A stretch of DNA of 36,639 nt from Roseateles sp. (GCF_019237615.1 NZ_JAFAGT010000051.1:1-36639); one strand, 5' to 3'. Counted from the first letter of the stretch, positions 21,587 to 31,301 are shown. The notes: generated by a model from the letters alone, not told the origin. Made by a program: numbers and translations.

Positions 21587-23164
21587 ATGGATCTGCCTCG
21601 CTATCCCTATCACCAGAGCCTGGAGCAACGCTCGGGCCAGCCGCAGCGCCGGCCCGTCGTGATCGTCGGCGCCGGTCCGGTGGGGTTGACGCTGGCGTTG
21701 GACCTCGCCAAGCGTGACGTGCCGGTCGTTGTCATCGACGACAGCGACCGCATCGGCGAGGGATCGCGAGCCGTCTGCTGGGCCAAGAAGACGCTGGAGG
21801 TGTTCGATCGGCTGGGCGTCGGCGAGGGCGTCGCGCGCGAGGGCGTGCGCTGGCAGCGCGGCCGCGTCTTCCATGGCGAGCGCGAGGCCTACGCCTTCGA
21901 CCTGCTGCCCGAGAGCCATCACAAGATGCCGGCCATGGTCAACCTGCAGCAGGACCAGGTCGAGGCGCGCCTCGTGCGAGCCGTGCAACTGGACCCGCGC
22001 ATCGAGCTGCGCGGCCGGCACGAGCTGATCGGGCTGGAGCAGGATGAGGCGGGCGTCACGCTGAACGTGCGGACGCCCGACGGCCTGTTCGACATGCGGG
22101 CCGACTGGGTGGTTGCCTGCGACGGCGCGCGCAGCCCCACGCGCACCTTGCTGGGGCTGGGCTTCCAGGGCCAGGTCTTCGAGGACCGCTTCCTGATCGC
22201 CGACGTGCGCCTGGGCGCGGGCGAGCGGCCGCGCGGGCTGGACCCGACACGGCCCGAGCGCTGGTTCTGGTTCGATCCACCCTTCCACCCGGGCCAGTCC
22301 GTGCTGCTGCATGCGCAGGCCGACGGCCTGTGGCGCATCGACTTCCAGCTGGGCCGCGAGGCCAACGTCGAGGTCGAGCGCGACTCGGGCCGCATCAGGG
22401 CGCGCGTCGCCGCGATGCTGGACACCCATCGGTTCGAGCTGGTCTGGTCGTCCATCTACCAGTTCTGCTGCCGCCGCGCCGAGCGCTTCCGCGTCGGCCG
22501 CGTTCTTCTGGCGGGGGATGCGGCCCACCAGGTCTCGCCGTTCGGCGCGCGCGGCGCCAACAGCGGCGTGCAGGACGCCGACAACCTCGGCTGGAAGCTG
22601 GCCGCCATGCTGAGGGGCGAGGCGGGCGAGGCGCTGCTGGACAGCTACGAAGCCGAGCGCATCACGGCCGCCGTGGACAACATCGGCCACTCCACGCGCG
22701 CCACCGACTTCATCAGTCCCAAGAGCGCGCTGAGCCGGCGATTGCGCCGGGCGGCGCTGGACCTGGCGGCGCACGCGGAGTTCGCGAAGCCGCTGGTCAA
22801 CAGCGGGCGGCTGTCCATGCCGACCGACTGCCCCGACTCGCCGCTGAACACGCCCGACATCGAGGCCTGGCCCGGCGGCCCCGCGCCGGGCTGCCACGCG
22901 CCCGATGCGCCGCTGGACGGCGGCTGGCTCGGCGAGCAGCTGCGGCATGGCGGCTTCACGCTGCTGGCCTTCGGCGCCGCGGCGGATTTCAACGGCCGCC
23001 TGCTCACGCTGCCCCTCGACGGCCTTGCCGCGCAGCGCTATGCAGCCGAGCCGGGCAGCGTCTACCTGATACGCCCCGACGCCGTCGTGGCCGCGCGCTG
23101 GCGGCACTTCGATGCCGCAGCCCTGCGCGCCGCGCTGGCCCGCGCCCATGGGAGAGCCTTGTGA
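21587..23164 (+). CDS. FAD-dependent aromatic hydroxylase, MhaA-like
   Basis: 525-residue flavoprotein monooxygenase of the PheA/TfdB/MhpA type. FAD is bound by V-I-V-G-A-G-P-V-G-L near residue 23. C-D-G-A-R-S-P-T-R is the DG motif, and L-L-A-G-D-A-A-H-Q-V-S-P-F-G-A-R-G-A-N-S-G is the GD motif. A C-terminal thioredoxin-like domain follows. It hydroxylates a phenolic ring with NAD(P)H and O2. Next to hmgA and with a small partner gene, the best guess is 3-hydroxyphenylacetate 6-hydroxylase, making homogentisate as MhaA does in Pseudomonas putida. A 3-hydroxybenzoate-type activity is the main alternative. The ATG at 21587 has GGAAG seven bases upstream. The stop overlaps the start of the DUF2783 gene (GTGA). 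Confidence 0.8.
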   Translation: MDLPRYPYHQSLEQRSGQPQRRPVVIVGAGPVGLTLALDLAKRDVPVVVIDDSDRIGEGSRAVCWAKKTLEVFDRLGVGEGVAREGVRWQRGRVFHGEREAYAFDLLPESHHKMPAMVNLQQDQVEARLVRAVQLDPRIELRGRHELIGLEQDEAGVTLNVRTPDGLFDMRADWVVACDGARSPTRTLLGLGFQGQVFEDRFLIADVRLGAGERPRGLDPTRPERWFWFDPPFHPGQSVLLHAQADGLWRIDFQLGREANVEVERDSGRIRARVAAMLDTHRFELVWSSIYQFCCRRAERFRVGRVLLAGDAAHQVSPFGARGANSGVQDADNLGWKLAAMLRGEAGEALLDSYEAERITAAVDNIGHSTRATDFISPKSALSRRLRRAALDLAAHAEFAKPLVNSGRLSMPTDCPDSPLNTPDIEAWPGGPAPGCHAPDAPLDGGWLGEQLRHGGFTLLAFGAAADFNGRLLTLPLDGLAAQRYAAEPGSVYLIRPDAVVAARWRHFDAAALRAALARAHGRAL

Positions 23165-23385
23165 GCCCCTTGAACCTGACTCCAAACTTCGGCCGCGAGG
23201 CGGATGCCTTCTACGCCGAGCTGATCGCCGCCCAGGCCGGCCTGAGCGATGAGCAGGCCGCCGACTGGCTGGCCCGGCTGACCCTGATCCTGTGCAACCA
23301 CATCGGCGACCGCGAGGTGCTGAGACAGGCCTTCGCGCTCGCGCGCGATTCGAGCGATGTCCTCGTCAGCGAACACCATGACTGA
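23161..23385 (+). CDS. DUF2783-like small protein, possible hydroxylase coupling partner
   Basis: 74 residues, soluble and mostly helical, starting at a GTG that overlaps the hydroxylase stop (GTGA). Its 3' end overlaps the hmgA start by eight bases, so it is translationally coupled on both sides. The core ([15 protein letters not shown]...L-I-L-C-N-H-I-G-D) matches what I remember of DUF2783 proteins beside FAD hydroxylases in Burkholderiales. P. putida 3-hydroxyphenylacetate hydroxylase needs a small coupling protein, MhaB. By position this could be the equivalent, but that is inference. Confidence 0.75.
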   Translation: MSPLNLTPNFGREADAFYAELIAAQAGLSDEQAADWLARLTLILCNHIGDREVLRQAFALARDSSDVLVSEHHD

Positions 23386-24661
23386 ACTGACCTACCTCAC
23401 CGGCTTTGGCAACCAGCACAGCAGCGAGGCCGTGCCCGGCGCGCTGCCCATAGGCCGCAACAGCCCGCAGCGCGCGCCGCTGGGCCTCTATGCCGAACTG
23501 CTGTCCGGCAGCGCCTTCACCGCGCCGCGCGCCGACAACCAGCGCACGTGGCTGTACCGTCGCCGGCCCTCCGTGGTGGTCGGCGGCTACGCGCCGCTGG
23601 CGCATGCGCTGTGGAAGAGCGGCGCGGCGGCCGGCGAGAGCGCGCCGCCCGACCCGCTGCGCTGGGGCCCGACGCCGCCGGCAGGCGAGGGCGACTTCGT
23701 CGACGGCCTGCGAAGCTATGCGGTCAACGGCGAGGCGGGCCTCCATGGCATGGGCGCACTGGCCTACGTCGCGACGCGGGCCATGGGGCGTCGCGCCCTC
23801 GTCAATGCCGATGCCGAGATGCTGCTGGTGCCGCAGCAGGGCCGGCTGCTGGTGACGACCGAGCTGGGCCGGCTGGAGGTGGCGCCCGGCTCCATCGCGC
23901 TGCTGCCGCGCGGCATGGCTTTCAAGGTCGATCCGTTGGACGGCACGGCGCGCGGCTACGTCTGCGAGAACTTCGGCGCGGCCTTCCGGCTGCCGGAGCT
24001 GGGGCCCATAGGCTCCAACGGCCTGGCCAATGCGCGCGACTTCGAGGCGCCGGTGGCCTGGCATGAACAGGAGCAGGGGGACTACGAGATCGTCAAGCGC
24101 CATGGCGGCCAGCTCTGGCGCGCGACGCAGCTGCACAGCCCCTTCAATGTCGTCGCCTGGCATGGCAACCTCACGCCCTACCGCTACGACACGGCGCGCT
24201 TCATGACGATCAACACCGTCAGCTTCGACCACCCCGACCCCAGCATCTTCACGGTGCTGACCAGCCCCAGCGACACGCCTGGCTGGGCCAACGTGGACTT
24301 CGTCATCTTCCCGCCGCGCTGGATGGTGGCGGAGGACACGTTCAGGCCGCCCTGGTACCACCGCAACGTGATGAGCGAGTTCATGGGCCTGGTGCTGGGC
24401 CAGTACGACGCCAAGCCCGAGGGTTTCAAGCCCGGCGGCGCCAGCCTGCACAACAGCTATGTGCCGCATGGCCCCGACACCGAGGCCTTCGACAAGGCCA
24501 GCCATGCCGACTTGAAGCCGCACAAGCTGGAGGCCACGCTGGCCTTCATGTTCGAAACGCGCTGGCCGCTCAGGCCCACGGCCTGGGCGCTGAAGGATGC
24601 GCCGTTGGAGACCAGCTACGCCGACTGCTGGCAAGGCCTGAAGGAAGAATTCAAAGCATGA
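23378..24661 (+). CDS. hmgA: Homogentisate 1,2-dioxygenase
   Basis: 427 residues, the family length. It opens the homogentisate ring with O2 to give 4-maleylacetoacetate, using one Fe(II). The N-terminus [13 protein letters not shown] is diagnostic. The C-terminal iron region is intact: [13 protein letters not shown], then [14 protein letters not shown] (His, Glu, His ligands). The ATG at 23378 lies inside the end of the DUF2783 gene; an in-frame ATG at 23357 would add seven residues that do not match the family. The stop overlaps the fahA start as ATGA. Central step of tyrosine, phenylalanine and hydroxyphenylacetate breakdown. Confidence 0.96.
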   Translation: MTELTYLTGFGNQHSSEAVPGALPIGRNSPQRAPLGLYAELLSGSAFTAPRADNQRTWLYRRRPSVVVGGYAPLAHALWKSGAAAGESAPPDPLRWGPTPPAGEGDFVDGLRSYAVNGEAGLHGMGALAYVATRAMGRRALVNADAEMLLVPQQGRLLVTTELGRLEVAPGSIALLPRGMAFKVDPLDGTARGYVCENFGAAFRLPELGPIGSNGLANARDFEAPVAWHEQEQGDYEIVKRHGGQLWRATQLHSPFNVVAWHGNLTPYRYDTARFMTINTVSFDHPDPSIFTVLTSPSDTPGWANVDFVIFPPRWMVAEDTFRPPWYHRNVMSEFMGLVLGQYDAKPEGFKPGGASLHNSYVPHGPDTEAFDKASHADLKPHKLEATLAFMFETRWPLRPTAWALKDAPLETSYADCWQGLKEEFKA

Positions 24662-25902
24662 GCATCGATCACACCCATGACGCCGCGGCCCTCTCCTGGG
24701 TCGCCTCGGCCAATGACCCGGCCACCGACTTCCCGCTGCAGAACCTGCCGTTCTGCAGCTTCCGCCGCGCCGGCTCGCTGGAGCCCTGGCGCGTGGGCGT
24801 GGGCATAGGCGACCAGATCCTGGACCTGAGCGCCTGGGGCATCACCGAGCTGAACGGGCTGATGGCTCGCCCCAGCAGCGAGCGCCGCGCGCTGCGCCAC
24901 CGCCTGTTCGACACGCTGAAGGCCGGCGCGCCCGAGGTCGAGCTGCTGCCGCAGGCGGCGGCCGAGTACACGCTGCCCTGCCGCATCGGCGACTACACCG
25001 ACTTCTACACCGGCATCCACCATGCCCGTGCCGTGGGCAGGCTGTTCCGCCCCGACAACCCGTTGCTGCCCAACTACCAATGGGTGCCCATCGGCTACCA
25101 CGGCCGCAGCTCGTCCATCGTCGTCAGCGGCACGCCGCTGCGCCGGCCCAAGGGCCAGGTCAAGCCACCTGACGCCGACGCGCCCGTGTTCAAGCCCAGC
25201 GCGCGCATCGACTGCGAGCTGGAGATGGGCCTGTTCGTCGGCCCCGGCAATGCGCTGGGCGAGCCGTTCTCCATCGACGAGGCCGACGAGCATGCCTTCG
25301 GCCTGACGCTGCTGAACGACTGGTCGGCCCGCGATATCCAGCCCTGGGAGTACCAGCCGCTGGGGCCCTTCCTGGCCAAGAACTTCGGCACGACGATCTC
25401 GCCGTGGATCGTCACGATGGAGGCGCTGGAACCCTTTCGCATCCCGTTCACGCGGCCCGAGGGCGATCCCCAGCCGCTGCCCTATCTCGACTCGCCGGCC
25501 CACCGCTCCCGCGCGAGTTACGACATCGAGCTGGAGGTCTGGGTCAGGACGCCGGCGATGGCCGAGCCGACGCGCATCTCGCGCTCCAACCTGCGCCACG
25601 CCTACTGGTCGCTGGCCCAGATGCTGACCCACCATGCCAGCAACGGCTGCAACCTGCAGCCCGGTGACCTGCTGGGCACCGGCACCATCAGCGGCCCGTC
25701 GCCCGAGGAGGCGGGGTCGCTGCTGGAGCTGACACAGGGTGGCAAGCAGCCCCTCACGCTGCCCACCGCCGATGGCAAGGGCGAGCAGCGCAGCTTCCTG
25801 CTGGACGGCGACCAGTTGGGCCTGCGCGCGTTTGCGCAGAAGCCGGGATTCCGGCGCATCGGATTCGGGCCCTGCGACGGCGTCATCCTGCCGGCCCGCT
25901 GA
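24658..25902 (+). CDS. fahA: Fumarylacetoacetase
   Basis: 414 residues, full length for the family. It hydrolyses 4-fumarylacetoacetate to fumarate and acetoacetate, last step of the homogentisate route. Signatures include [12 protein letters not shown] (metal and catalytic His region), [22 protein letters not shown] and [12 protein letters not shown] small SH3-like N-terminal domain precedes the catalytic one. It is coupled to hmgA by ATGA and ends the operon. The preceding isomerase step (maleylacetoacetate isomerase, maiA) has no gene in this cluster, so either it is elsewhere or the cis isomer is hydrolysed directly. Confidence 0.96.
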   Translation: MSIDHTHDAAALSWVASANDPATDFPLQNLPFCSFRRAGSLEPWRVGVGIGDQILDLSAWGITELNGLMARPSSERRALRHRLFDTLKAGAPEVELLPQAAAEYTLPCRIGDYTDFYTGIHHARAVGRLFRPDNPLLPNYQWVPIGYHGRSSSIVVSGTPLRRPKGQVKPPDADAPVFKPSARIDCELEMGLFVGPGNALGEPFSIDEADEHAFGLTLLNDWSARDIQPWEYQPLGPFLAKNFGTTISPWIVTMEALEPFRIPFTRPEGDPQPLPYLDSPAHRSRASYDIELEVWVRTPAMAEPTRISRSNLRHAYWSLAQMLTHHASNGCNLQPGDLLGTGTISGPSPEEAGSLLELTQGGKQPLTLPTADGKGEQRSFLLDGDQLGLRAFAQKPGFRRIGFGPCDGVILPAR

Positions 25903-25908
25903 GCCGGC

Positions 25909-25931
25909 CGGGTGAAGCGGCGCCTCACCCG
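25909..25931. terminator. Hairpin between convergent fahA and egtD
   Basis: CGGGTGA-N9-TCACCCG, perfect 7+7 inverted repeat with GGCGCC in the loop, lying between the two convergent stops and including the egtD stop codon. There is no T-run on either strand, so it may work as a Rho-dependent pause or 3'-end stabiliser for both transcripts. Confidence 0.4.
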
Positions 25932-26899
25932 CGCTGCAGCGCCTCCAGCCACAGCAGGGCAAACCAGCCGTTCGCGTCCGTCCATGCCTTGCCCGGCCTG
26001 AATCCCGCCCGTGCGGCGAGTGCCTGAAAGCCCTCGAGCGTGTACTTGTGCGAATGCTCGGTGTGCAGCGTCTCGCCCTCGTGGAAGGCGTAGGCGGTGC
26101 CACCCAGCCGCAGCTCCAGCGGCCGCCTCGCGCGCAGGTGCATCTCGATGCGCCGGTAGGCCGGGTTGTAGAAGGCCAGGTGCTCGAAACCGTCCACCGG
26201 GAACTGCGCGCCCAGCTCCTTGCGCGCGCGCTCCAGCACATTGAGGTTGAAGGCCGCGGTCACGCCGGCCGCGTCGTTGTAGGCCGCGTGCAGCACCTCG
26301 TGGTCCTTCACGAGGTCGATGCCGATCAGCAGTCCTCCGCCCTGGAGCTCGCTGGCCGCCAGGCGCAGGAAGGCGTCGGCCTCGGCGGGCGTGAAGTTGC
26401 CGATGCTGGAGCCCGGGAAGAAACCCACGCGGCGGCTGCCGTCGGGACAGGGCGGCAGCGCGTGCGGGCGCGTGAAGTCGGCCACCAGGGGCTGGATGGC
26501 GAGTCCGGGGTAGTCAGCGGCCAGGCCATCGCAGGCGGCCAGCAGATGCGGGCCGGAGATGTCCACTGGCACGAACTGCACGCTGTCGCGCGGGATGGCG
26601 TCCAGCAGCAGGCGCACCTTGCGCAGCGCGCCGGCACCGTATTCCACCAGTTGCACCTGCCCGCCCATCTGCGCGGCCATGTCGGCTGCATGCCCGCGTA
26701 GCAGCGCGAGTTCGGTGCGCGTCGGGTAGTACTCGGGCAAATCACAGATCTGCTCGAACAGGCGCGAGCCGGTCTCGTCGTAGAAATACTTGGGCGAGAT
26801 GGCCTTGGGTGCCCGGGCCAGGGCCTCGTGCAGGTCGGCCGCGAACTGTTCGCAGTCGGCGTCGGCCCGGGGCTGCTGCCATTCGATACCTGGTTTCAT
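25925..26899 (-). CDS. egtD: L-histidine N-alpha-methyltransferase
   Basis: 324 residues. It makes trimethylhistidine (hercynine) from histidine with three S-adenosylmethionine. N-terminal P-K-Y-F-Y-D-E-T-G-S-R-L-F-E-Q-I is the diagnostic family opening. The SAM site L-V-E-Y-G-A-G-A follows, then F-F-P-G-S-S-I-G-N-F and the C-terminal H-T-E-H-S-H-K-Y. The start overlaps the egtB stop (ATGA), so the two are coupled. First committed enzyme of ergothioneine synthesis. Confidence 0.95.
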   Translation of the reverse strand: MKPGIEWQQPRADADCEQFAADLHEALARAPKAISPKYFYDETGSRLFEQICDLPEYYPTRTELALLRGHAADMAAQMGGQVQLVEYGAGALRKVRLLLDAIPRDSVQFVPVDISGPHLLAACDGLAADYPGLAIQPLVADFTRPHALPPCPDGSRRVGFFPGSSIGNFTPAEADAFLRLAASELQGGGLLIGIDLVKDHEVLHAAYNDAAGVTAAFNLNVLERARKELGAQFPVDGFEHLAFYNPAYRRIEMHLRARRPLELRLGGTAYAFHEGETLHTEHSHKYTLEGFQALAARAGFRPGKAWTDANGWFALLWLEALQRG

Positions 26900-28038
26900 C
26901 GTGCGAGCCTCAATCCGCTGAACTGCCAGCGCGCGGCTGGCGGGAAGAAATTGCGGTAGGTCGGCCGCGCGTGGCCAGGCGGCGTCGCGAGGCTGCCGCC
27001 GCGCAACACCTGCTGGCCGACCATGAACTTGCCGTTGTATTCACCGACTGCGCCCGCCGCGGGCCGGAAGCCAGGGTAGGGCGAATAGCTCGAACGTGTC
27101 CACTGCCAGGCCTGCGTCGCGGCCTGCGCGAAGCCGGGCATGCCGCATGCCGCCTCCCACTCGTACTCGGTGGGCAGGCGGGCACCGGCCCATTCGGCGA
27201 AGGCACAGGCCTCGTAGAAGCTGAGCTGCATGACGGGTGCGTCCGCGTCCATGGGCTGCGCACCCTGCAGGCCGAAGACACGGCCATCCTCCAGCCAGTA
27301 GGCCGGCCGCTGCCAGCCCTGTGCCTGCACGGTGGCCCAGCCGTCGGACAGCCACAGCAGCGGCTCGCGATAGCCGCCGCTGGCGATGAAGTCGGCGTAC
27401 TCGCCGCAGGTGACGAGGCGATTGCCGATCTCGAAGGGCGTCAGCAGCGCCTGATGTCTTGGCCCCTCGTTGTCGAAGGCGAAACCATGGCCGTCGTGGC
27501 CGAGGTCGACGATGCCGCCCGGGTGTGCCAGCCAGGCCCGCTCCGGCGCCGCGGTCGGGGGCTGCGCAGTAGCTTCATAGGCCGGCAGCAACGGATTGCA
27601 GGAGAACGCATGCAGGATGTCGGTCAGCAGCAGCTCCTGGTGCTGCTGCTCATGGTGGCAGCCCAGCTCGACCCGCGCGCGGGCTTCGGCGGGGGCCTGG
27701 GGCAGCAGGTCGGCCAGGGCCGCGTTCACATGGGCGCGGTAAGCCTTGACCTCGGCGAGCGAGGGCCGGCTCAGCAGGCCGCGCTGCGGGCGTGCATGGC
27801 GGGGACCCAGGCTCTCGTAATAGGAGTTGAAGAGACGGGGCCAGCGCTCGTCGAAGACCTGATAGCCGTCCAGATACGGCGTCAGCACCAGGGTCTCGAA
27901 GAACCAGCTCGTGTGGGCCAGATGCCATTTGGCCGGGCTGGCGTCGGGCATGGACTGCAACTGGGCGTCTTCGTCGGACAAGGGCGCAGCCAGGGCCAGC
28001 GTGTGGGCACGGGTGGTGCGGAGCAGCTCGTTCAGCAT
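26896..28038 (-). CDS. egtB: Ergothioneine sulfoxide synthase
   Basis: 380 residues: N-terminal DinB-like helical domain, then an FGE-sulfatase domain (N-R-L-V-T-C-G-E-Y; L-P-T-E-Y-E-W-E-A-A; V-L-R-G-G-S-L-A-T-P). The iron-binding histidines are visible as W-H-L-A-H (H39/H42) and H-H-E-Q-Q-H-Q-E (H129, H133). It joins sulfur to hercynine with O2, using cysteine or gamma-glutamylcysteine. The related selenoneine synthase SenA is an alternative, but no senB or senC is adjacent and the coupling with egtD favours EgtB. No lyase gene (egtE type) is present here. The ATG at 28038 fits the family N-terminus. Confidence 0.92.
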   Translation of the reverse strand: MLNELLRTTRAHTLALAAPLSDEDAQLQSMPDASPAKWHLAHTSWFFETLVLTPYLDGYQVFDERWPRLFNSYYESLGPRHARPQRGLLSRPSLAEVKAYRAHVNAALADLLPQAPAEARARVELGCHHEQQHQELLLTDILHAFSCNPLLPAYEATAQPPTAAPERAWLAHPGGIVDLGHDGHGFAFDNEGPRHQALLTPFEIGNRLVTCGEYADFIASGGYREPLLWLSDGWATVQAQGWQRPAYWLEDGRVFGLQGAQPMDADAPVMQLSFYEACAFAEWAGARLPTEYEWEAACGMPGFAQAATQAWQWTRSSYSPYPGFRPAAGAVGEYNGKFMVGQQVLRGGSLATPPGHARPTYRNFFPPAARWQFSGLRLAR

Positions 28039-28164
28039 GGACAGCGACCGTATCGCAAACTGCTGCCAACGGTATGTCAGTGAAGGGCGGCTGGCTGTAG
28101 GACGGCACCCCCTGGGTGCGTGGTGGCGCTCGCGGCGGGCGGCCGTGCCTCGCCGCGCGGCCCG

Positions 28165-28551
28165 TCAGCGCTGGCGCGCCGCGCCGGCCGCGACGGGCCA
28201 GGCCGCCAGCAGGCCCAGCGCGATGCCGCAGCCGTCGGCCAGCAGGTCCCACCAGTCGCCGGTGCGCGGTGGCAGGAAACTCTGCGCGATCTCGATGGCG
28301 CCGCCGTAGGCCAGCAGCGTCGCGGCGAGCCAGCCCCATTGGCGCGGCCGCGGCCACACGGCCCAGACGCTGGCAAATGCCAGCGATGCGAAGGCGAGGG
28401 CATGGTTGGACTTGTCCCAGCCGGTACTGACGGCCCGGGGTGGGTTGGGCACGAGGGCCAGCCAGGTGATGGCGACAAGGAGGACGGCGAGCAGCACGCG
28501 CCACAGGCGGCGCTGCCCGGGGGCGGTGGCGAAGCGGATCAGGCGGGACAT
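28165..28551 (-). CDS. VanZ-like membrane protein
   Basis: 128 residues with four hydrophobic segments, VanZ-like family. After the first helix comes the conserved loop D-K-S-N-H-A-L-A-F-A-S-L-A, and later G-A-I-E-I-A-Q-S-F-L-P-P-R-T-G-D-W-W-D-L-L-A-D. The family is widespread and mostly of unknown function; a few members affect glycopeptide or surface phenotypes. The start at 28551 was chosen; an ATG at 28563 would add four residues and neither has a good ribosome site. Monocistronic by appearance. Confidence 0.85.
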   Translation of the reverse strand: MSRLIRFATAPGQRRLWRVLLAVLLVAITWLALVPNPPRAVSTGWDKSNHALAFASLAFASVWAVWPRPRQWGWLAATLLAYGGAIEIAQSFLPPRTGDWWDLLADGCGIALGLLAAWPVAAGAARQR

Positions 28552-28701
28552 GGCGGGCCGCATTGTGGCTGCCCGGGGAGCTGCGGGTTGATGATGTCTC
28601 GTGGGAAACCCTGCTCGTTGGCGCCTGCCGCTGCATGCACAGGCCGGGGGCGGTCGATACAGTAGCCCGCAGGCGCCGGCATGGGCGCCGGGGAGCACAA
28701 G

Positions 28702-29079
28702 ATGACGGGCAGCCAGATCATGCAAATGGGGGGCGCCTTCCTGCTGGGCGCGGTGCTGGCGGCGGGCGCCGTGTACGCGTGGTGCTCGCATCGTCTGCGG
28801 CTGGAGCGCCAGCGCGTGCTGCATGTCGAGCATTCGCGCCAGCAGGTGCTGGAGCAGGTCACGCATGCGCGCCGGCAGATCGAGCAGCTGCAGCGCGAAT
28901 CCCATGAGCTGCGTCTCGCGATCCGGCCCGCGCCGCGCCATGCGCCCGTGCCGGCGCCGGCGCAGGACGCCGCCGAGGCGGCGCGGCAGTATGCCGAGTC
29001 TCTGCTGAAGCCCCCGCCAGCGACGGACAAGCCGCAGGCCTTCAAGGACACGGTGGTGCTGCGACGCGGCCCGGGCTGA
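28702..29079 (+). CDS. Small membrane-anchored coiled-coil protein, function unknown
   Basis: 125 residues not recognised as a named family. A single N-terminal transmembrane segment (about residues 10-27, G-G-A-F-L-L-G-A-V-L-A-A-G-A-V-Y-A-W) is followed by a strongly charged heptad-like helix (residues 30-75, rich in Q, E, R, L) and a proline/alanine-rich tail, so the bulk is probably cytoplasmic or periplasmic coiled coil on a membrane anchor. The ATG at 28702 has GGGGAG at a good distance; an ATG at 28681 lies before that site and is less likely. Divergent from the VanZ-like gene. Confidence 0.65.
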   Translation: MTGSQIMQMGGAFLLGAVLAAGAVYAWCSHRLRLERQRVLHVEHSRQQVLEQVTHARRQIEQLQRESHELRLAIRPAPRHAPVPAPAQDAAEAARQYAESLLKPPPATDKPQAFKDTVVLRRGPG

Positions 29080-29122
29080 GGCGTTGTCACTGCCGGGACA
29101 AACCGGCGCGAGCCGCGCTGCC

Positions 29123-29143
29123 TAGAATCGAACGGTCGTTCTA
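29123..29143 (+). promoter_or_regulatory. -10 box and TetR-type palindrome before the acyl-CoA operon
   Basis: TAGAAT (29123-29128) matches the sigma-70 -10 hexamer at five of six positions, without a good -35. It is overlapped by GAACG-N2-CGTTC (29130-29141), set within TAGAA (29123-29127) and TTCTA (29139-29143). Such GAACG/CGTTC palindromes fit TetR-type fatty-acid-degradation repressors known in proteobacteria. Located 52-72 bases before the first start codon. Confidence 0.5.
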
Positions 29144-29194
29144 TTTCCGGGCCGGCCGCGGGAGACGCGGGGTCCGCCAACCGAGGTCGTGCCC

Positions 29195-31288
29195 ATGACA
29201 GCCCATTACGAAGTCCGCGGCAGCGTCGCCGTGATCACCCTCGACAACCCGCCGGTCAACGGCCTGGGTTTCGCCACCCGTACCGCCGTGGCGGCCGGCG
29301 TGGAGCGCGCCGAGGCCGATGCGGCCGTCAAGGCCATCGTCATCACCGGGGCCGGCAAGGCCTTCTCCGGTGGCGCGGACATCAAGGAGTTCGGCTCGCC
29401 CAAGGCGCTGGCCGAGCCCAACCTGTTGAGCCTGATCGCGTTGGTGGAGGCCTGCAACAAGCCCATCGTCGCGGCCATCCACAGCGTCTGCATGGGTGGC
29501 GGCCTGGAGCTGGCCCTGGGCTGCCATTACCGCATTGCGCAGAGCGGCACCAAGGTGGCGCTGCCCGAAGTGAAGCTGGGCCTGCTGCCCGGCGCCGGCG
29601 GCACCCAGCGGCTGCCGCGCGCGCTGGGCGTGGAGCCGGCGCTGAACATGATCGTCAGTGGCGAACCCGTGGAGGCGCAGATGCTGGCCATGGTCCCGGG
29701 CCAGAAGCTGTTCGACAAGATCGTCGATGCCGACGTGGTCGACGCGGCCGTCAAGTTCGCCGAAGAGGTGTCGGAGAAGCGCCCGCTGCCCAAGGTGCGC
29801 GAGCTCAAGGCCCGCCACCCCAATGCCGACGCCTACTTCCAGTTCGCCCGCAACATGGTGGGCGGCATGAGCAAGAACTTCCCGGCGCCGCTGCGCTGCC
29901 TCGAGGCGGTGGCCGGCGCGGTCAAGCTGAAGTTCGACGATGGCATGCGCGCGGAGCGAGAGGGCTTTGCCGCGCTGATGCTGACGCCTGAATCCAAGGC
30001 GCTGCGCCACCTGTTCTTCGCCGAGCGCGTCGCCAGCAAGATCGCCGACGTGCCCGAGGACACGCCGCTGCGCGCCATCGCCAAGGTGGGCGTCATCGGC
30101 GCCGGCACCATGGGTGGCGGCATCACGATGAACTTCCTGAACGCGGGCCTCCCGGTCACGATGCTGGAGACCAAGCAGGAAGCGCTTGACCGCGGCGTGG
30201 CGACGATCAGGAAAAACTACGAGGCCCAGGTCAAGAAGGGCAAGCTGAAGGAAGACAAGTACGCGCAGCGCATGGCGCTGCTGACCACGACGCTGAACTA
30301 CGCCGACCTGGCCGACGCCGACCTCATCATCGAGGCGGTCTTCGAGGAGATCGCCGTCAAGGAGTCGGTGTTCAAGCAGCTGGATGAAGTCGCCAAGCCC
30401 GGCGCCATCCTGGCGTCCAATACGTCGACGCTGGACGTCGACAAGATTGCTTCGTTCACGAAGCGCCCGCAGGACGTGGTGGGCATGCATTTCTTCAGCC
30501 CGGCCAACGTGATGAAGCTGCTGGAGGTCGTGCGCGGCAAGGCCACGGCCAAGGACGTGCTGGCCACGGTCATGGCGCTGGCCAAGAAGATCAGGAAGAC
30601 GGCTGTCGTGTCCGGCGTCTGCGACGGCTTCATCGGCAACCGCATGATCGAGCAGTACAGCCGCCAGGCCGGCTTCCTGCTCGACGAGGGCTGCAGCCCC
30701 AGCCAGGTTGACAAGGCGGCCGAGAAGTTCGGTTTCGCGATGGGGCCGTTCCGCATGGGCGACCTGGCCGGCAACGACATCGGCTGGGCCATCCGCAAGC
30801 GCCGCCATGTCGAGAAGCCCGGCATGAAGTACTCGGCCAGCGCCGACCGCCTGTGCGAGCTGGGCCGCTTCGGCCAGAAGACGGGGGCGGGCTGGTACGA
30901 CTACCAGCCCGGCAAGCGCGACGCGATCCCGTCGCCGGTCGTCGAGGAGATGCTGGCCAAGCACCGCGAGGCCATCGCCGCGAAGACGCGCGACATCAGC
31001 GACGAGGAGATCGTGCACCGCCTGGTGTTCGCCCTGGTCAACGAGGCGGCGCACCTGCTGGAGGAGGGCATCGCCCAGCGCGCGTCGGACGTGGACATGG
31101 TCTACCTCACTGGCTACGGCTTCCCGATCTGGCGCGGCGGCCCGATGTGCTACGCCGACACCGTGGGCCTCTTCAACGTCGTGCAGGCGATGAAGCGCTT
31201 TGCCAAGAACCCGATGGACGACGGCGCGTTCTGGACGCCGGCGCCGCTGCTTGCGCGCCTGGTGGCCGAAGGCAAGAGCTTCACCTGA
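29195..31288 (+). CDS. fadB: Bifunctional enoyl-CoA hydratase / 3-hydroxyacyl-CoA dehydrogenase
   Basis: 697 residues. Enoyl-CoA hydratase domain at about 1-190: oxyanion region [11 protein letters not shown], catalytic Glu in G-G-G-L-E-L-A-L and in [17 protein letters not shown]. The NAD-binding domain starts near 295 ([13 protein letters not shown]). H and E of the dehydrogenase dyad lie in [15 protein letters not shown]. It performs the hydration and oxidation steps of beta-oxidation. The ATG at 29195 has GAGG seven bases upstream; a GTG at 29189 is possible. First gene of the operon; FadJ- or FadN-type naming would be equally fair. Confidence 0.92.
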   Translation: MTAHYEVRGSVAVITLDNPPVNGLGFATRTAVAAGVERAEADAAVKAIVITGAGKAFSGGADIKEFGSPKALAEPNLLSLIALVEACNKPIVAAIHSVCMGGGLELALGCHYRIAQSGTKVALPEVKLGLLPGAGGTQRLPRALGVEPALNMIVSGEPVEAQMLAMVPGQKLFDKIVDADVVDAAVKFAEEVSEKRPLPKVRELKARHPNADAYFQFARNMVGGMSKNFPAPLRCLEAVAGAVKLKFDDGMRAEREGFAALMLTPESKALRHLFFAERVASKIADVPEDTPLRAIAKVGVIGAGTMGGGITMNFLNAGLPVTMLETKQEALDRGVATIRKNYEAQVKKGKLKEDKYAQRMALLTTTLNYADLADADLIIEAVFEEIAVKESVFKQLDEVAKPGAILASNTSTLDVDKIASFTKRPQDVVGMHFFSPANVMKLLEVVRGKATAKDVLATVMALAKKIRKTAVVSGVCDGFIGNRMIEQYSRQAGFLLDEGCSPSQVDKAAEKFGFAMGPFRMGDLAGNDIGWAIRKRRHVEKPGMKYSASADRLCELGRFGQKTGAGWYDYQPGKRDAIPSPVVEEMLAKHREAIAAKTRDISDEEIVHRLVFALVNEAAHLLEEGIAQRASDVDMVYLTGYGFPIWRGGPMCYADTVGLFNVVQAMKRFAKNPMDDGAFWTPAPLLARLVAEGKSFT

Positions 31289-31301
31289 TCAAGGACAAGA
31301 C

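Noticed and set aside
26896-28038. Selenoneine synthase SenA instead of EgtB
   Set aside because: SenA is an EgtB homologue, but no senB glycosyltransferase or senC is adjacent and the gene is coupled to egtD.
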